60,681 nucleotides of DNA from Pseudomonadota bacterium. GTDB taxonomy: Bacteria > Desulfobacterota > SM23-61. This document shows positions 44,345 through 53,638 of this stretch, in pieces. A program made the translations under genes and the position numbers. Each line of letters starts with the position of its first letter. Position 1 is the stretch's first letter. The notes beneath the pieces were generated by a model. It had not been told where the DNA came from and ran no database searches. It saw only the letters and a list, made by a program, of their open reading frames with translations. The stretch spans positions 1 through 60,681 of the forward strand of contig JAHJQK010000205.1 of assembly GCA_018819135.1 (NCBI GenBank), given 5' to 3'.

Positions 44345-46228
44345 ATGCCTCTTCAGAATGTTGAAAAAATTCAGATTTCAGTGGAAAGAGGATTTAATAT
44401 CTTTTCCGCGGCCGTAATTACGTTTTCGATGCTTCTGACGACAGTTGACGTCGTCCTCCGGTACCTTTTTAACAGCCCGCTCCCCGGTGTCTATACCATC
44501 GTCGAAATGTCGATGCTGGGGGCTGTCTTTCCCGCAGTGGCCTATGTCCAGCAGACTCGGGGAAATGTTCGGGTGGATATTTTTATTGATCGGATTACGG
44601 GCAATCCTCGCAGGGTCTTTGAATTGGCCACCCTCTTTTTAGCGTTCGTGGCCTTTGCCTTGATGTGCTGGCAAATCGGACTCTTGGCGCGGGAAGCCTG
44701 GGTCACGGGCGATTTTGACATGGGATTAATTGAGTTGCCTTTCTGGCCCCCGATGACGGTGATGACGATCGGGCTGGGATTGTTATGCTTACGATTCGTC
44801 ACGGATATTAAAAATTATCTCATCGAATTAAAAGAAAATAGTTCGCGTTGGAGCCTCTTGCTGATCCTTTCCCTTCTCCCTTTGGCCGCTTTTACCCTTT
44901 TTTTGGGACTCGTCAGGCCTGGCGAATTTAATCCCATGACGGTCGGCTGGATCATGATGGTCGCCATGGTTGTGGTTCTATTAATGGGACTCCCCGTTTC
45001 TTTTGGCTTATTGCTCGTGGGAATTGTCGGCTACTGGGTGTTGGGTGGGCCGACAAAAACCTTCTCCCTTCTGGGGATCGTACCCTATGAGCGTATATCT
45101 CATTATCCTCTCAGCTGTGTCCCCTTATTTATTCTCATGGGCCATCTTGCCTATCAAGCCGGATTTGCCAATTCCATGTACAGTACCGTTCAGAAATGGA
45201 TCGGACACATGCCCGGCAGCATGGCCCAGGCGACTGTATTAGGGGGCGCCGCCTTCGGGGCCGCCTGTGGAGCCGGGATCGCCAGTTGCGCTACTTTGGG
45301 TAAAATCTGCATCCCCGTCATGCGGAATTTCGGAGTCGATACGAGAATGGCTTTGGGATGCGTTGCCGCAACAGGGGGATTGGCCGCCTTAATTCCTCCG
45401 AGCATTGTGATGGTGATCATCGCTTTGATCACCGATCAGTCGGTCGGCAAGCTGCTGATCGCAGGGATCATACCGGGGTTGGTCGCAGCCGGATGCTTCA
45501 TGGTGATCATTTACATTCGGGTGAAGCTGAATCCCAAACTCGCGCCGCAAGCCCTTTCCGGAATTACCTGGAAGGAGAGAATCGTTTCCTTGAAGGGAAG
45601 CTGGGGGATTGTGATGCTGGCCATCATCGTGATGGGCGGAATATACGCCGGCATATTCACACCAACGGAAGCTGGAGCGCTGGGGGCTTCTGGGGCTTTA
45701 TTCTTGGGCCTCATTACCAAGCGCCTGACCATGCAAAATTTCAAGGACGCGATTATGGATAGTACGAAGACCACGGCCATGATCCTGCTGATTCTTGCCG
45801 CGGCTACGGTCTTCGGGTGTTTCCTGGGCATCAGCCGGATTCCGACGCATATGAGCGATTTTCTGCTGGAGCTGCAGGTCCCCCGCTTGGTGGTCCTCAC
45901 TGGGGTGATCGTCATGTATATCATTGCCGGCATGTTCATGGACATGATCGCCTTTACCTTTTTGACCTTGCCGATCGTTTATCCGGCCATCATCGCTTTA
46001 GGGTATGATCCCATATGGTTTGGAGTCGTGATCGTAGTGCTCTGTGAATTGGCCCTGATTACGCCTCCCTTTGGTTTGAACCTTTTTATTTTGCGCGGGA
46101 TGATTCCCGGCGTGACAATGGGAGATGTGATCATAGGTTCCGTTCCCTTTATGTTCATGTATGTGCTTACGGTTATCCTGATGATCCTTTTTCCAGGGTT
46201 GGCGACCTGGCTACCAAGTTTGATGTAA
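44345..46228 (+). CDS. Fused TRAP permease (DctQM)
   Basis: A 627-residue protein combining both TRAP permease subunits. Residues about 1-170 are DctQ-like (FNIFSAAVITFSMLLTTVDV, then YLFNSPLPGVYTIVEMSMLG and RGNVRVDIFIDRI). A linking helix near 180-200 is followed by DctM-like sequence (LLMGLPVSFGLLLVGIVGYW, LSCVPLFILMGHLAYQAG, AAFGAACGAGIASCATLG, ALIPPSIVMVIIALITDQ, C-terminal TPPFGLNLFILRGMIPG). Around 16 hydrophobic segments are expected. Fused permeases are a known TRAP variant. It works with the DctP encoded upstream. Confidence 0.94.
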   Translation: MPLQNVEKIQISVERGFNIFSAAVITFSMLLTTVDVVLRYLFNSPLPGVYTIVEMSMLGAVFPAVAYVQQTRGNVRVDIFIDRITGNPRRVFELATLFLAFVAFALMCWQIGLLAREAWVTGDFDMGLIELPFWPPMTVMTIGLGLLCLRFVTDIKNYLIELKENSSRWSLLLILSLLPLAAFTLFLGLVRPGEFNPMTVGWIMMVAMVVVLLMGLPVSFGLLLVGIVGYWVLGGPTKTFSLLGIVPYERISHYPLSCVPLFILMGHLAYQAGFANSMYSTVQKWIGHMPGSMAQATVLGGAAFGAACGAGIASCATLGKICIPVMRNFGVDTRMALGCVAATGGLAALIPPSIVMVIIALITDQSVGKLLIAGIIPGLVAAGCFMVIIYIRVKLNPKLAPQALSGITWKERIVSLKGSWGIVMLAIIVMGGIYAGIFTPTEAGALGASGALFLGLITKRLTMQNFKDAIMDSTKTTAMILLILAAATVFGCFLGISRIPTHMSDFLLELQVPRLVVLTGVIVMYIIAGMFMDMIAFTFLTLPIVYPAIIALGYDPIWFGVVIVVLCELALITPPFGLNLFILRGMIPGVTMGDVIIGSVPFMFMYVLTVILMILFPGLATWLPSLM

Positions 46229-46248
46229 GGGAAGGTGAATTATCTTTT

Positions 46249-48000
46249 TTAGGTGATAGAATCCCTCTGCGGAATGACCGGCAGGAGCAAACGGGAAGCT
46301 CTGTCTTTGCCGGAGTAGAGGGTATTCTTGCCGCCGAATACGGAAGGAGGCCGGTTCTTCGGATTATCGTGAAGAAAGGGCCCACAGCCCTTCATCTCGT
46401 TGACGAAGGTCTTCAACCGGGCGGCTTCCCCCGCGTACTCGTAGTCCTTGCCGCGGATGGTCAGAGCGATCCGGTATCCGGCCGGAACGACGACGCCAGT
46501 CGGCCAGATCTCCAAATCCAGCTCGTACACTTCGCCGGGCGTTAGGGGCTCCACCACATTGTGAGTGTGGTACGGACGGTACTCAGTGCTGAGGTTGGGG
46601 TCGAGTTTACGGTGCGAAGCTCGAAGCCAGCCCTGGCTGATGGGGGTATGGGGATCCAGCGCTCCCTGAAATACCACTTCGCTGCCGTCAGGAGCGAAAA
46701 CGCGGAGGATCAAGAAGAGGTCCATGTCGGTCGTGGAGGAGGAAACAAAAAGCTTGGCTGCCGCGGGTCCGGTGATTTCTGTCGCCCTGCTCAGCGGGGG
46801 AGCCAGGAAGGTGATGCCGTCGCCCAGAGCCTCGTAATCGATGCTTCGTTCGATGTTCAACGGCTCCCGGCTGAGGCTGCGGTCGGTAGGGTTGAGGTAG
46901 AACCGGGTCCATCGGGTCCGGGCCAGAGGCCACTCGTTCTCCCCCCGTTCCTCGAAACCGTCAATCCTGCGCACCTGGAGCTGAACCGGCGGTTGGGTTG
47001 GCCAATCGTTGGCGATCCCTTTAAGGAAATGGTCGAAGAAGCGCTTCTGAAGTGTGACCCCGTAACGAGTGTAGAACTCGGTCCAGTGCTCCCGCCCATG
47101 CACCTCAAGCCATTTCTGTTTTGATGCCGCACGCACGAACCCCTCGAAGTTGCCGCGAGAGTGAAGTCCCAGGCCGCCCCAGTTGGCCGAGGAAAGCATG
47201 GGGACGGTAACCTTGGACCAGTCGGGCGATCTCTCCCGGTGGTAGTTGTCGTCCAGCGGATGGGCCTGGATCACCTCTTCAAGGTTTGTTCGATTCCTGG
47301 CCAGCTCTTCGTCCGATAACGTGCCGGGGCCGGCAACCCGCTCACCCGTGTTGGGATTGACGGGACCTCGCTCCCCCAGGCCATGCTGGACGGTCATGAC
47401 CTGTTTCTTGAACCAGTTGCCGAAGAATGTGCACAGGATGCCTCCGTGGTACGTCATGTCGCGGTACCAGTCGGCGGCTCCTTCCCAGGGGATGATCGCC
47501 GCCAGGTGGGGAGGCTGCAGCGAGGCTACGTGCCACTGGTTGATAGCGTAGTAGGAAATCCCCGGTAGGCCCACTTTGCCGTTGCTCCATGGCTGCGTAC
47601 CAGCCCACTCGATGCAGAGGTAGAAATCACGGGTCTCCCGGGGAGAGAAAGGGTCGATAAACCCGGGGGAGCGGCCGGCGCCCCGGGAGTCGACGCGCAC
47701 GCATACATAGCCGTCCGGTACCCACTTTTCAGGATCGACCACCTCCCAGTTTTGGTACTTGTTGGTCGAACCCTCTACCACATCCGGGTGCATGTCAGCC
47801 ATCCTCTGCCACTGGTCGGGGTAGCCTTCCTGGAAAGCCAGGCCCTTCGCATAGGGGCCGTAGGAAAGGATGACCGGATACTGGCCCTCCTGCGGCGGGC
47901 GGTAGACGTCGGCTCGAAGCACGATTCCATCGCCCATAGCGATCTGAACATCCCAATCAATTCTCATCCCGTCCCTGATTTCGCTTTGTTGATTCATCAT
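46249..48000 (-). CDS. CocE/NonD-type hydrolase (peptidase S15 family)
   Basis: A 583-residue alpha/beta hydrolase of the X-Pro dipeptidyl-peptidase/cocaine esterase family. The N-terminal domain has LRADVYRPPQEGQYPVILSY, an oxyanion-type VCVRVDSRGAGRSPG, and the nucleophile serine in KVGLPGISYYAINQW. The C-terminal jelly-roll domain (X-Pro C-terminal) starts near TEITGPAAAKLFVSSSTTDM. No signal peptide is visible, so it is probably cytoplasmic. The gene looks more GC-rich than its neighbours. It would hydrolyse an ester or amide; its place between a TRAP system and a GlcD-like oxidase suggests a role on an imported compound. Confidence 0.88.
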   Translation of the reverse strand: MMNQQSEIRDGMRIDWDVQIAMGDGIVLRADVYRPPQEGQYPVILSYGPYAKGLAFQEGYPDQWQRMADMHPDVVEGSTNKYQNWEVVDPEKWVPDGYVCVRVDSRGAGRSPGFIDPFSPRETRDFYLCIEWAGTQPWSNGKVGLPGISYYAINQWHVASLQPPHLAAIIPWEGAADWYRDMTYHGGILCTFFGNWFKKQVMTVQHGLGERGPVNPNTGERVAGPGTLSDEELARNRTNLEEVIQAHPLDDNYHRERSPDWSKVTVPMLSSANWGGLGLHSRGNFEGFVRAASKQKWLEVHGREHWTEFYTRYGVTLQKRFFDHFLKGIANDWPTQPPVQLQVRRIDGFEERGENEWPLARTRWTRFYLNPTDRSLSREPLNIERSIDYEALGDGITFLAPPLSRATEITGPAAAKLFVSSSTTDMDLFLILRVFAPDGSEVVFQGALDPHTPISQGWLRASHRKLDPNLSTEYRPYHTHNVVEPLTPGEVYELDLEIWPTGVVVPAGYRIALTIRGKDYEYAGEAARLKTFVNEMKGCGPFLHDNPKNRPPSVFGGKNTLYSGKDRASRLLLPVIPQRDSIT

Positions 48001-48062
48001 CTTTCATCTCCGGTATCAATTGAGCGTTGGGAAAAGGCACGCTGAATTTCATTGAACCCCTT

Positions 48063-49427
48063 TCATTTACCCCCCGCAATGACCAGGTCGGGATTCATGA
48101 TTCCTTTGGGGTCTAAAACCCTTTTAATTTTTTTGATAAAATCATAATACGCGGCATCAAGCCTTTTGGTAATTACCGGGAGGAAGTCGGTGCCAACCCG
48201 ATGAGGGACACCGCCAATGTCCATGAGTGCTTCCATAAGCTTTCTGGCCAAAGCCAGCGCTTTTTTCCTCTCCGAGGCGTCCGGGCCTCCGACGGGGATG
48301 ATGGCGTGGGCAAGCATGATCGGACCGGAGATCGGATATCCCAGCATCGGTATGTGAGTGCCATGTTCTTGGCCAATTTTTTGGGTGAGCTCTGAAGCTT
48401 CAAGAAATTTTCCCATTGGCACCATAGCTACTAACATGATCCGAGGACCTTTGATGGCGCCTGATATTAATTTATAACGACCCTCCCACCATTCCGGAAA
48501 CTCATCTTCTACGACGATCCCACCTTGCTTCGCGGCGATTGCGCAAGCTTGGGCTATGTGATGGTTTACATCGACGGCGTCTCCATCGCCTCGAATGGTT
48601 AAGACAATTTTTAAATCTTCGCGAATCAGTTCTTTAATCCTTGGAATAACTGCCATAAGCATTTCTCTTGGCATAAGCCGTTGCTCTCCAATCGTGAGCA
48701 ATCCCCCTTTTCTTTGGGTCTCTTGAAACTCGCGCAAGACATTTACCGCGCCACCCAGGGCAGGGAAACCAATCATCCTCGTAATAATCGCCTCCGGCCA
48801 TTTATGCATTTTTAAGGTTGCTTCGGTGATGACTCCGAAGGCCCCTTCGGCCCCGATGAAGAGCCCGGTAAGGTCAGCGGGGAAGAAACGCCTGGCGAAG
48901 TTACCGGCAGCGCTTTTAACCGCGCCAGACCCGGTTGGCACGATCTCCCCGGTCGGAAGTACAACTTTTAACGCGACGATCTGCGTCGCTTGATCTTCGA
49001 ATCCGCTGCTCGCATAAGGACTTGTACCCCAAGTCTCGATGTGGCCCCCGAGGGTAGCGGTTCTTCCGCTTTCGGGGAAGAGGACCAAACGGTACCCCTT
49101 CTCGCTAATTTTGGACTCAAGCTTGGTGAAAGAGATCCCGGCTTCAGCTGTGACGGTCAGCGTATCTTCGTCGATGACCCGCACTTCATTCATGCGGGTC
49201 ATGTCCATGAGAATTCCACCTGCTCCGGGGCGGGATTTGCTCCACCAGCCGGTCCCACCGCCCCGAGGTTTTACGGCGGTTTTTTCCTTATTGGCCACTT
49301 TTAATATTTGAGAAACCTCTTCCGATGTTCTCGGGCTTACCTTAAGGTATGACTTCTCTCTTACGATCCACTCTTCTCCGACGATTCTGGCCAAAGCCTT
49401 GTCTAGTTTATTGGTCTCTTTCTTCAT
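48063..49427 (-). CDS. FAD-linked oxidase (GlcD/lactate dehydrogenase-like)
   Basis: A 454-residue FAD_binding_4 (PCMH-type) oxidoreductase, related to glycolate oxidase subunit GlcD and D-lactate dehydrogenases. The FAD loop is VKPRGGGTGWWSKSRPGAGG; GRTATLGGHIETWGTSPYAS and FIGAEGAFGVITEATLKMHK are the conserved FAD contacts; the C-terminal oxidase domain ends VLDPKGIMNPD. The start is ATG 49425-49427 with AAGGAGG six bases before; the adjacent ATG and ten upstream codons are less likely. It oxidises a 2-hydroxy acid or similar alcohol. No separate Fe-S subunit is adjacent. Confidence 0.9.
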   Translation of the reverse strand: MKKETNKLDKALARIVGEEWIVREKSYLKVSPRTSEEVSQILKVANKEKTAVKPRGGGTGWWSKSRPGAGGILMDMTRMNEVRVIDEDTLTVTAEAGISFTKLESKISEKGYRLVLFPESGRTATLGGHIETWGTSPYASSGFEDQATQIVALKVVLPTGEIVPTGSGAVKSAAGNFARRFFPADLTGLFIGAEGAFGVITEATLKMHKWPEAIITRMIGFPALGGAVNVLREFQETQRKGGLLTIGEQRLMPREMLMAVIPRIKELIREDLKIVLTIRGDGDAVDVNHHIAQACAIAAKQGGIVVEDEFPEWWEGRYKLISGAIKGPRIMLVAMVPMGKFLEASELTQKIGQEHGTHIPMLGYPISGPIMLAHAIIPVGGPDASERKKALALARKLMEALMDIGGVPHRVGTDFLPVITKRLDAAYYDFIKKIKRVLDPKGIMNPDLVIAGGK

Positions 49428-49825
49428 CATCCCCTCCTTAACTTGGATTACCAATGCCAATCAAAGTTTAAAGGATAATTTATTTTCTTAGGGAATACAA
49501 CAAAATCTGTCGTTAGCCTCAACCCTCCCCTAACCCGGCCCAGGTCCAGATGGTAAGGACCATCGGCTGGGGGATCGTTAAAACAATCAAGATCTCCTAA
49601 GCAGAGAATACTTGAACAAACATTTAAATTCTTATATTCTAAATTTTTAATACCAGTTTATATTCCCGATGTATTCTTTTTTTCTCGATCCCATTGCGGT
49701 GGGATACATCAACAACAAACCTACTGGAGAGGTGGGGGCATGAAAGATAAAGGCTATTTGGTAATGGGTTTTAACCCATCGCGGCTTGCCCGCTAAACCA
49801 TACGAAACGAAGGGAGGGTTAAGAC

Positions 49826-50710
49826 ATGAGCAAAGAACGAGCCGAGTATTCGGCGATTGTAGATCGTAAGCCTGTAAAGCTTCCCGGCGGTGCCCGGCTG
49901 GGTGTCTGGTTCATTATCAATGTCGAGAAATGGGATATCAACGCCACTATGGCAAGGACAGTTCTCCCGGCCCCCCAGGGGGTAACCGTTACCCCAGATA
50001 TTGCCAACTTTAGTTGGTTTGAATATGGGCTGCGGGTGGGTTTTTGGCGTTTAAAAGAGGTTCTGGATAAACATCAGGTTAGGGCTACTGTGAGCCTCAA
50101 TGCTCCCGTGTGTAACGCCTATCCGGAGATGGTCAAAGCAATGCTCCGCAGCAATTGGGAGATTTTAGCCCACGGCTATGAGCAGCGGGCTATAAATCTG
50201 GAAAAGGATGAGCGGGAGGTTATTCGGCGAACCATTAAGACTATCCGCGATTTCACCGGCAAGGCCCCCCGGGGATGGATGGGGCCGGGATTGAACGAAA
50301 CCTTCGATACTCCGGACATCCTGGCCGAGGAAGGGTTTGAATACGTCGCCGATTGGGTAAACGATGACCAACCATATCCCTTGAAAGTCAAGAGCGGGAA
50401 ATTGATCGCCGTGCCCTATACGCTTGAACTCAATGATATTCCCATCTATCTGGTTCAGCACCATCGATCACCGGAAATCTACGAGAGGTCCCGGGATGCT
50501 TTTGATACCTTGTATCGGGAGGGGGCAGAGAGTGCTCGGTTCATGGGGATTGCGGTGCATCCCTACATTTCAGGTGCGGCCCATCGGATCAAATACATTG
50601 ACCAGATTCTGCAGTACCTAAAGGGGCAGGAAGGAGTACTATTCATGACTGGGGAAGAGATCCTGGATTGGTACAATGAGGTTGCCGCTAAAGAATCCCC
50701 CCCATCATGA
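49826..50710 (+). CDS. Polysaccharide deacetylase-family hydrolase (PuuE-like)
   Basis: A 294-residue NodB-homology protein of the PuuE/allantoinase-like branch. Visible blocks are FSWFEYGLRVGFWRLKEVLD, VRATVSLNAPVC, the metal-site helix EILAHGYEQRAI, RGWMGPGLNETF, and IAVHPYISGAAHRI with a conserved His. Members of this branch hydrolyse cyclic amides or formamides (allantoin, imides) rather than sugar polymers. ATG 49826 follows AAGGGAGGGTTAAG. It lies between the FAD oxidase and second LIV system on the opposite strand to both. Upstream gap 49428-49825 shows only a GGGTTTTAACCC palindrome near 49764. Confidence 0.87.
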   Translation: MSKERAEYSAIVDRKPVKLPGGARLGVWFIINVEKWDINATMARTVLPAPQGVTVTPDIANFSWFEYGLRVGFWRLKEVLDKHQVRATVSLNAPVCNAYPEMVKAMLRSNWEILAHGYEQRAINLEKDEREVIRRTIKTIRDFTGKAPRGWMGPGLNETFDTPDILAEEGFEYVADWVNDDQPYPLKVKSGKLIAVPYTLELNDIPIYLVQHHRSPEIYERSRDAFDTLYREGAESARFMGIAVHPYISGAAHRIKYIDQILQYLKGQEGVLFMTGEEILDWYNEVAAKESPPS

Positions 50711-50854
50711 GCGCCTGTGACCCTGCATCGGGAAATCCTTTTCTTTGGGTCTAATTTATGGTAGCCAAGAGAGCGTGAGAGATTTGGAAGAAATCGTTCA
50801 CCAGGATAAAATGTCGGCTCAGAAATCTCTCGTGAAAAAACCGACCTTAAGGAA

Positions 50855-51550
50855 TTATATCCCCAGGTATTGAGCCTTCACTTGCTCGTTTTCCCAGAGT
50901 TCTTTCGGGGTTGATGAATAGACAATCGTCCCCTTACTGAGAACGTGGGTGACATCGGAGACTTTTATGGCAAAGGGGAGGTTTTGCTCGACGAGCAGGG
51001 TTGATAACCCCCCTTCCTTAAGCTGTAAAATCGCCTCCCCTATCGTCCTGACCAGGAGAGGCGCCAAACCCTCGGTGGGCTCGTCCATGAGGAGAAGCTC
51101 CGGATTGGTCATGAGGGCTCTGGCGATAGCAAGCATTTGCTGTTCCCCGCCGCTCAACTCATTGCCTTTATGGTGAACGCGGGCTTGGAGCGGCGGGAAG
51201 AAGGAGAATATCTTCTCCATGTTCCAGGTGTCGGCTCCCTTACCTCTTGCCCCCACTTTTAAATTCTCCAATACACTCAGAGAAGGGAATATGCGTCTCC
51301 CTTGGGGCACGAGCCCTATCCTCATTCGGGCTATCCTGTATGATGGGCTGTGCGTAATGTCCCTTTCTTTGAACAAAATTTGACCTTGCCGCGGTGGATT
51401 AAAGCCGACGATGGATCTTATCAGGGTTGTTTTCCCCATACCATTGCGGCCGAGAATACCAACCACCTTTCCTTTGGCAACTTGCAAGGAGATTCCCTGA
51501 AGCACATAGCTATCCCCATAGTAAGTATGGATATCGAGGATCTTCAGCAC
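50855..51550 (-). CDS. LIV-type ABC ATPase, LivF family (second system)
   Basis: A 231-residue ATPase. Walker A is GRNGMGKTT (the second glycine context GRNGMGKT is typical of LivF), the signature LSGGEQQMLAIARALM, and Walker B LLLMDEPTEGLAP. It is the last gene of the second LIV operon, 2 bp after the LivG-type gene. Downstream 50711-50854 holds no clear terminator. Confidence 0.93.
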   Translation of the reverse strand: MLKILDIHTYYGDSYVLQGISLQVAKGKVVGILGRNGMGKTTLIRSIVGFNPPRQGQILFKERDITHSPSYRIARMRIGLVPQGRRIFPSLSVLENLKVGARGKGADTWNMEKIFSFFPPLQARVHHKGNELSGGEQQMLAIARALMTNPELLLMDEPTEGLAPLLVRTIGEAILQLKEGGLSTLLVEQNLPFAIKVSDVTHVLSKGTIVYSSTPKELWENEQVKAQYLGI

Positions 51551-51552
51551 GA

Positions 51553-52299
51553 TTATTCCATTCCTAAATAGATCTCTTGTACCGTGGTGTTAGCCTTAAT
51601 ATCCTCTTTGGTTCCTGAGGCGATTAAGCTCCCTTGGTGCAGGACCGTTATGTTTTCAGCGAGTTCAAAAGCCACGTCCATGTTGTGTTCGATCAGCAAA
51701 ATGGTTATAGCGGGATCGAGTCTCTTCAACGTGGAGGTAAACGAGAGGGTTTCGGCAGGGGATAACCCTGCGGTTGGCTCGTCTAAGAGTAAGAGACGAG
51801 GTTGCCCAACTAAAGCCAGGCAGACCTCGATTTGGCGCTGTTGACCGTGGGAGAGGTTCTTCACCAGTACGTCCCTCTTCTCCCACAATTCTACATCCAT
51901 CAACAGTGACTTTGCTTTCTCGTAGAGATGTTGATAGGAGGAAATAGGTAGATACATGACGTATTTCGTCTTTTCCAGCCCCTGGGCGGCTAAGAGAAGG
52001 TTTTGCAGGACAGTCAGGTTCGGAAAAAGATTGGTAATCTGAAAGGTCCTCGCTATACCGAGGGCCGTCCTCTGGTGAACCGGGATCTGAGTCACCTCCT
52101 CTCCGAAATGGAAGATCCTCCCCCGGGAAGGGGGAAACTCCCCACAGATGAGATTAAAAAGGGTCGTCTTCCCCGCGCCATTCGGGCCAATAATGGCCCG
52201 CCTCTCCCCTGCTCTGATTTCCAGGCTCACGTTATTGACCGCGGTCAACCCGCCGAAGTTCTTCGTTAGATCCTGAAGGACGAGACAGTGTGTATCCAC
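51553..52299 (-). CDS. LIV-type ABC ATPase, LivG family (second system)
   Basis: A 248-residue ATPase. Walker A is GPNGAGKTT, the signature LSHGQQRQIEV, Walker B LLLLDEPTAGLSPAE and the H-loop ILLIEHNMDVAF. The protein pairs with the LivF-type subunit to drive uptake through the permeases encoded at 53639-55460. It lies directly downstream of the binding-protein gene (37-bp gap), an order (H, M, binding protein, G, F) that differs from the first LIV operon. Confidence 0.93.
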   Translation of the reverse strand: MDTHCLVLQDLTKNFGGLTAVNNVSLEIRAGERRAIIGPNGAGKTTLFNLICGEFPPSRGRIFHFGEEVTQIPVHQRTALGIARTFQITNLFPNLTVLQNLLLAAQGLEKTKYVMYLPISSYQHLYEKAKSLLMDVELWEKRDVLVKNLSHGQQRQIEVCLALVGQPRLLLLDEPTAGLSPAETLSFTSTLKRLDPAITILLIEHNMDVAFELAENITVLHQGSLIASGTKEDIKANTTVQEIYLGME

Positions 52300-52336
52300 C
52301 CATTTCTCCTGAATGATTTTTGGATTCCCCTCTTCT

Positions 52337-53578
52337 TTATGGCTTCAGAGGCGGATAATCCCTCGTGTACAGTGGTTGTTTTATGTACTCGTCGGGATTG
52401 TACTTCCAGAACTGCGAAACCTTCGGGTAAACCTTAATGACGGTATTTTGCAGCTCCCCGCCAACCTTTCCCACCTTCCGGATGTAGATATTCTGGACGG
52501 GGTTGCCAAAACTATCGAGTTCGATGGGCCCGCGGGGGGCATCGGCAATCTTTAAATTTTTCAGAGCGCTGAGAAACTTTTCACGGTCTTCCGCCTTCCC
52601 TTTAAGGGCTTTGATCGCCTCAATAATCCACTTTCCCCCGGTATAAGGCCCCTCGCCATAGTAGGAGGCACTCTTTCCCGCAAATTTCCGAAAGGCCTGG
52701 GCAAATTTCTGGTTTACCGGCGTGTCGATGGCCGCACTGTAGTGCAGAGTCGTCATAACACCAATCGCTTCGTCCCCCATGGAAGGAAGGACATGCTCAT
52801 CCGTGGTCGTTCCGCCGCCGGTGAGGGGGATTTTATCCTTGAGCCCGTAGTCTTTGTATTGTTTTACGAACTGCAAAGCTCCAGCGCCAAAAAAGAGGGC
52901 AAAAACAGCATCGGCCTCCTTATTAATTTGCCCTAAATAGGGCCCGTAATCCATGGTTCCCACCGGGGTCCATAGCTTCTGGATGATCTTTCCTCCCGCT
53001 TCTTCAAAGGTCCTCTGAAACCCCCCGATGACTTCCCAGCCGAACGCGTAATCATATCCTATGGTCGCCACCTTACGGTAGCCAAGCTCCTTGTAGGCAT
53101 ACTCGCCGAAGGGGTGAGAAGGCTGGCTGCTGGTCCACCCTGTCCGAACCATCCACTTGCCCCGATGCCTCTGGGTAAGGTCGTCTGAGGCCATAATGGC
53201 ATAGATGGCGGGAATCTTCTTCGAATCCACATAAGGCATAAGGGCATAACCTGTGGAGGCCATAAGTCCCCCGATGAGAACATGCACGCCATCTTTTTCG
53301 ACCAATTTTCTGACTTTAGTCAAAGCCACGGCGGGTTTGGCCTCGGTGTCCTCGGAAATCAGCTCGATCTTACGGCCAGTAACCTGGGAACCTTGCTCTT
53401 TAAGATAAACTTGCAGACCCGAGAGCATGTCCTTTCCCGTCTGAGCGGCGTGTCCGGTTAGCGGTGCAAAAAAGCCGATCTTTATCGGACCTTTTTCCTG
53501 AGCCAGCACCGAAGTGGGCATGGCCGCGATGCCAATCACCAACATTCCTATGAAAGAGACCAAAAATAGCTTCTTCAT
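52337..53578 (-). CDS. LIV-type ABC substrate-binding protein (second system)
   Basis: A 413-residue periplasmic receptor. The signal peptide (KKLFLVSFIGMLVIGIAAMP) ends before LAQEKGPIKIGFFAPLTG, the standard LivJ-type mature start. YAIMASDDLTQRHRGKWMVR and ATIGYDYAFGWEVIGGFQRT are family segments around the ligand cleft. The start is ATG 53576-53578 after AAAGGAGG; seven upstream codons containing that ribosome site are excluded. It sits between the permease and ATPase genes. Its ligand is unknown and need not be an amino acid. Confidence 0.93.
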   Translation of the reverse strand: MKKLFLVSFIGMLVIGIAAMPTSVLAQEKGPIKIGFFAPLTGHAAQTGKDMLSGLQVYLKEQGSQVTGRKIELISEDTEAKPAVALTKVRKLVEKDGVHVLIGGLMASTGYALMPYVDSKKIPAIYAIMASDDLTQRHRGKWMVRTGWTSSQPSHPFGEYAYKELGYRKVATIGYDYAFGWEVIGGFQRTFEEAGGKIIQKLWTPVGTMDYGPYLGQINKEADAVFALFFGAGALQFVKQYKDYGLKDKIPLTGGGTTTDEHVLPSMGDEAIGVMTTLHYSAAIDTPVNQKFAQAFRKFAGKSASYYGEGPYTGGKWIIEAIKALKGKAEDREKFLSALKNLKIADAPRGPIELDSFGNPVQNIYIRKVGKVGGELQNTVIKVYPKVSQFWKYNPDEYIKQPLYTRDYPPLKP

Positions 53579-53638
53579 GATCATTCCTCCTTTCTTCATG
53601 CTTATCCACCCTAAAACATTTCAGATAGAGCCAGGACC

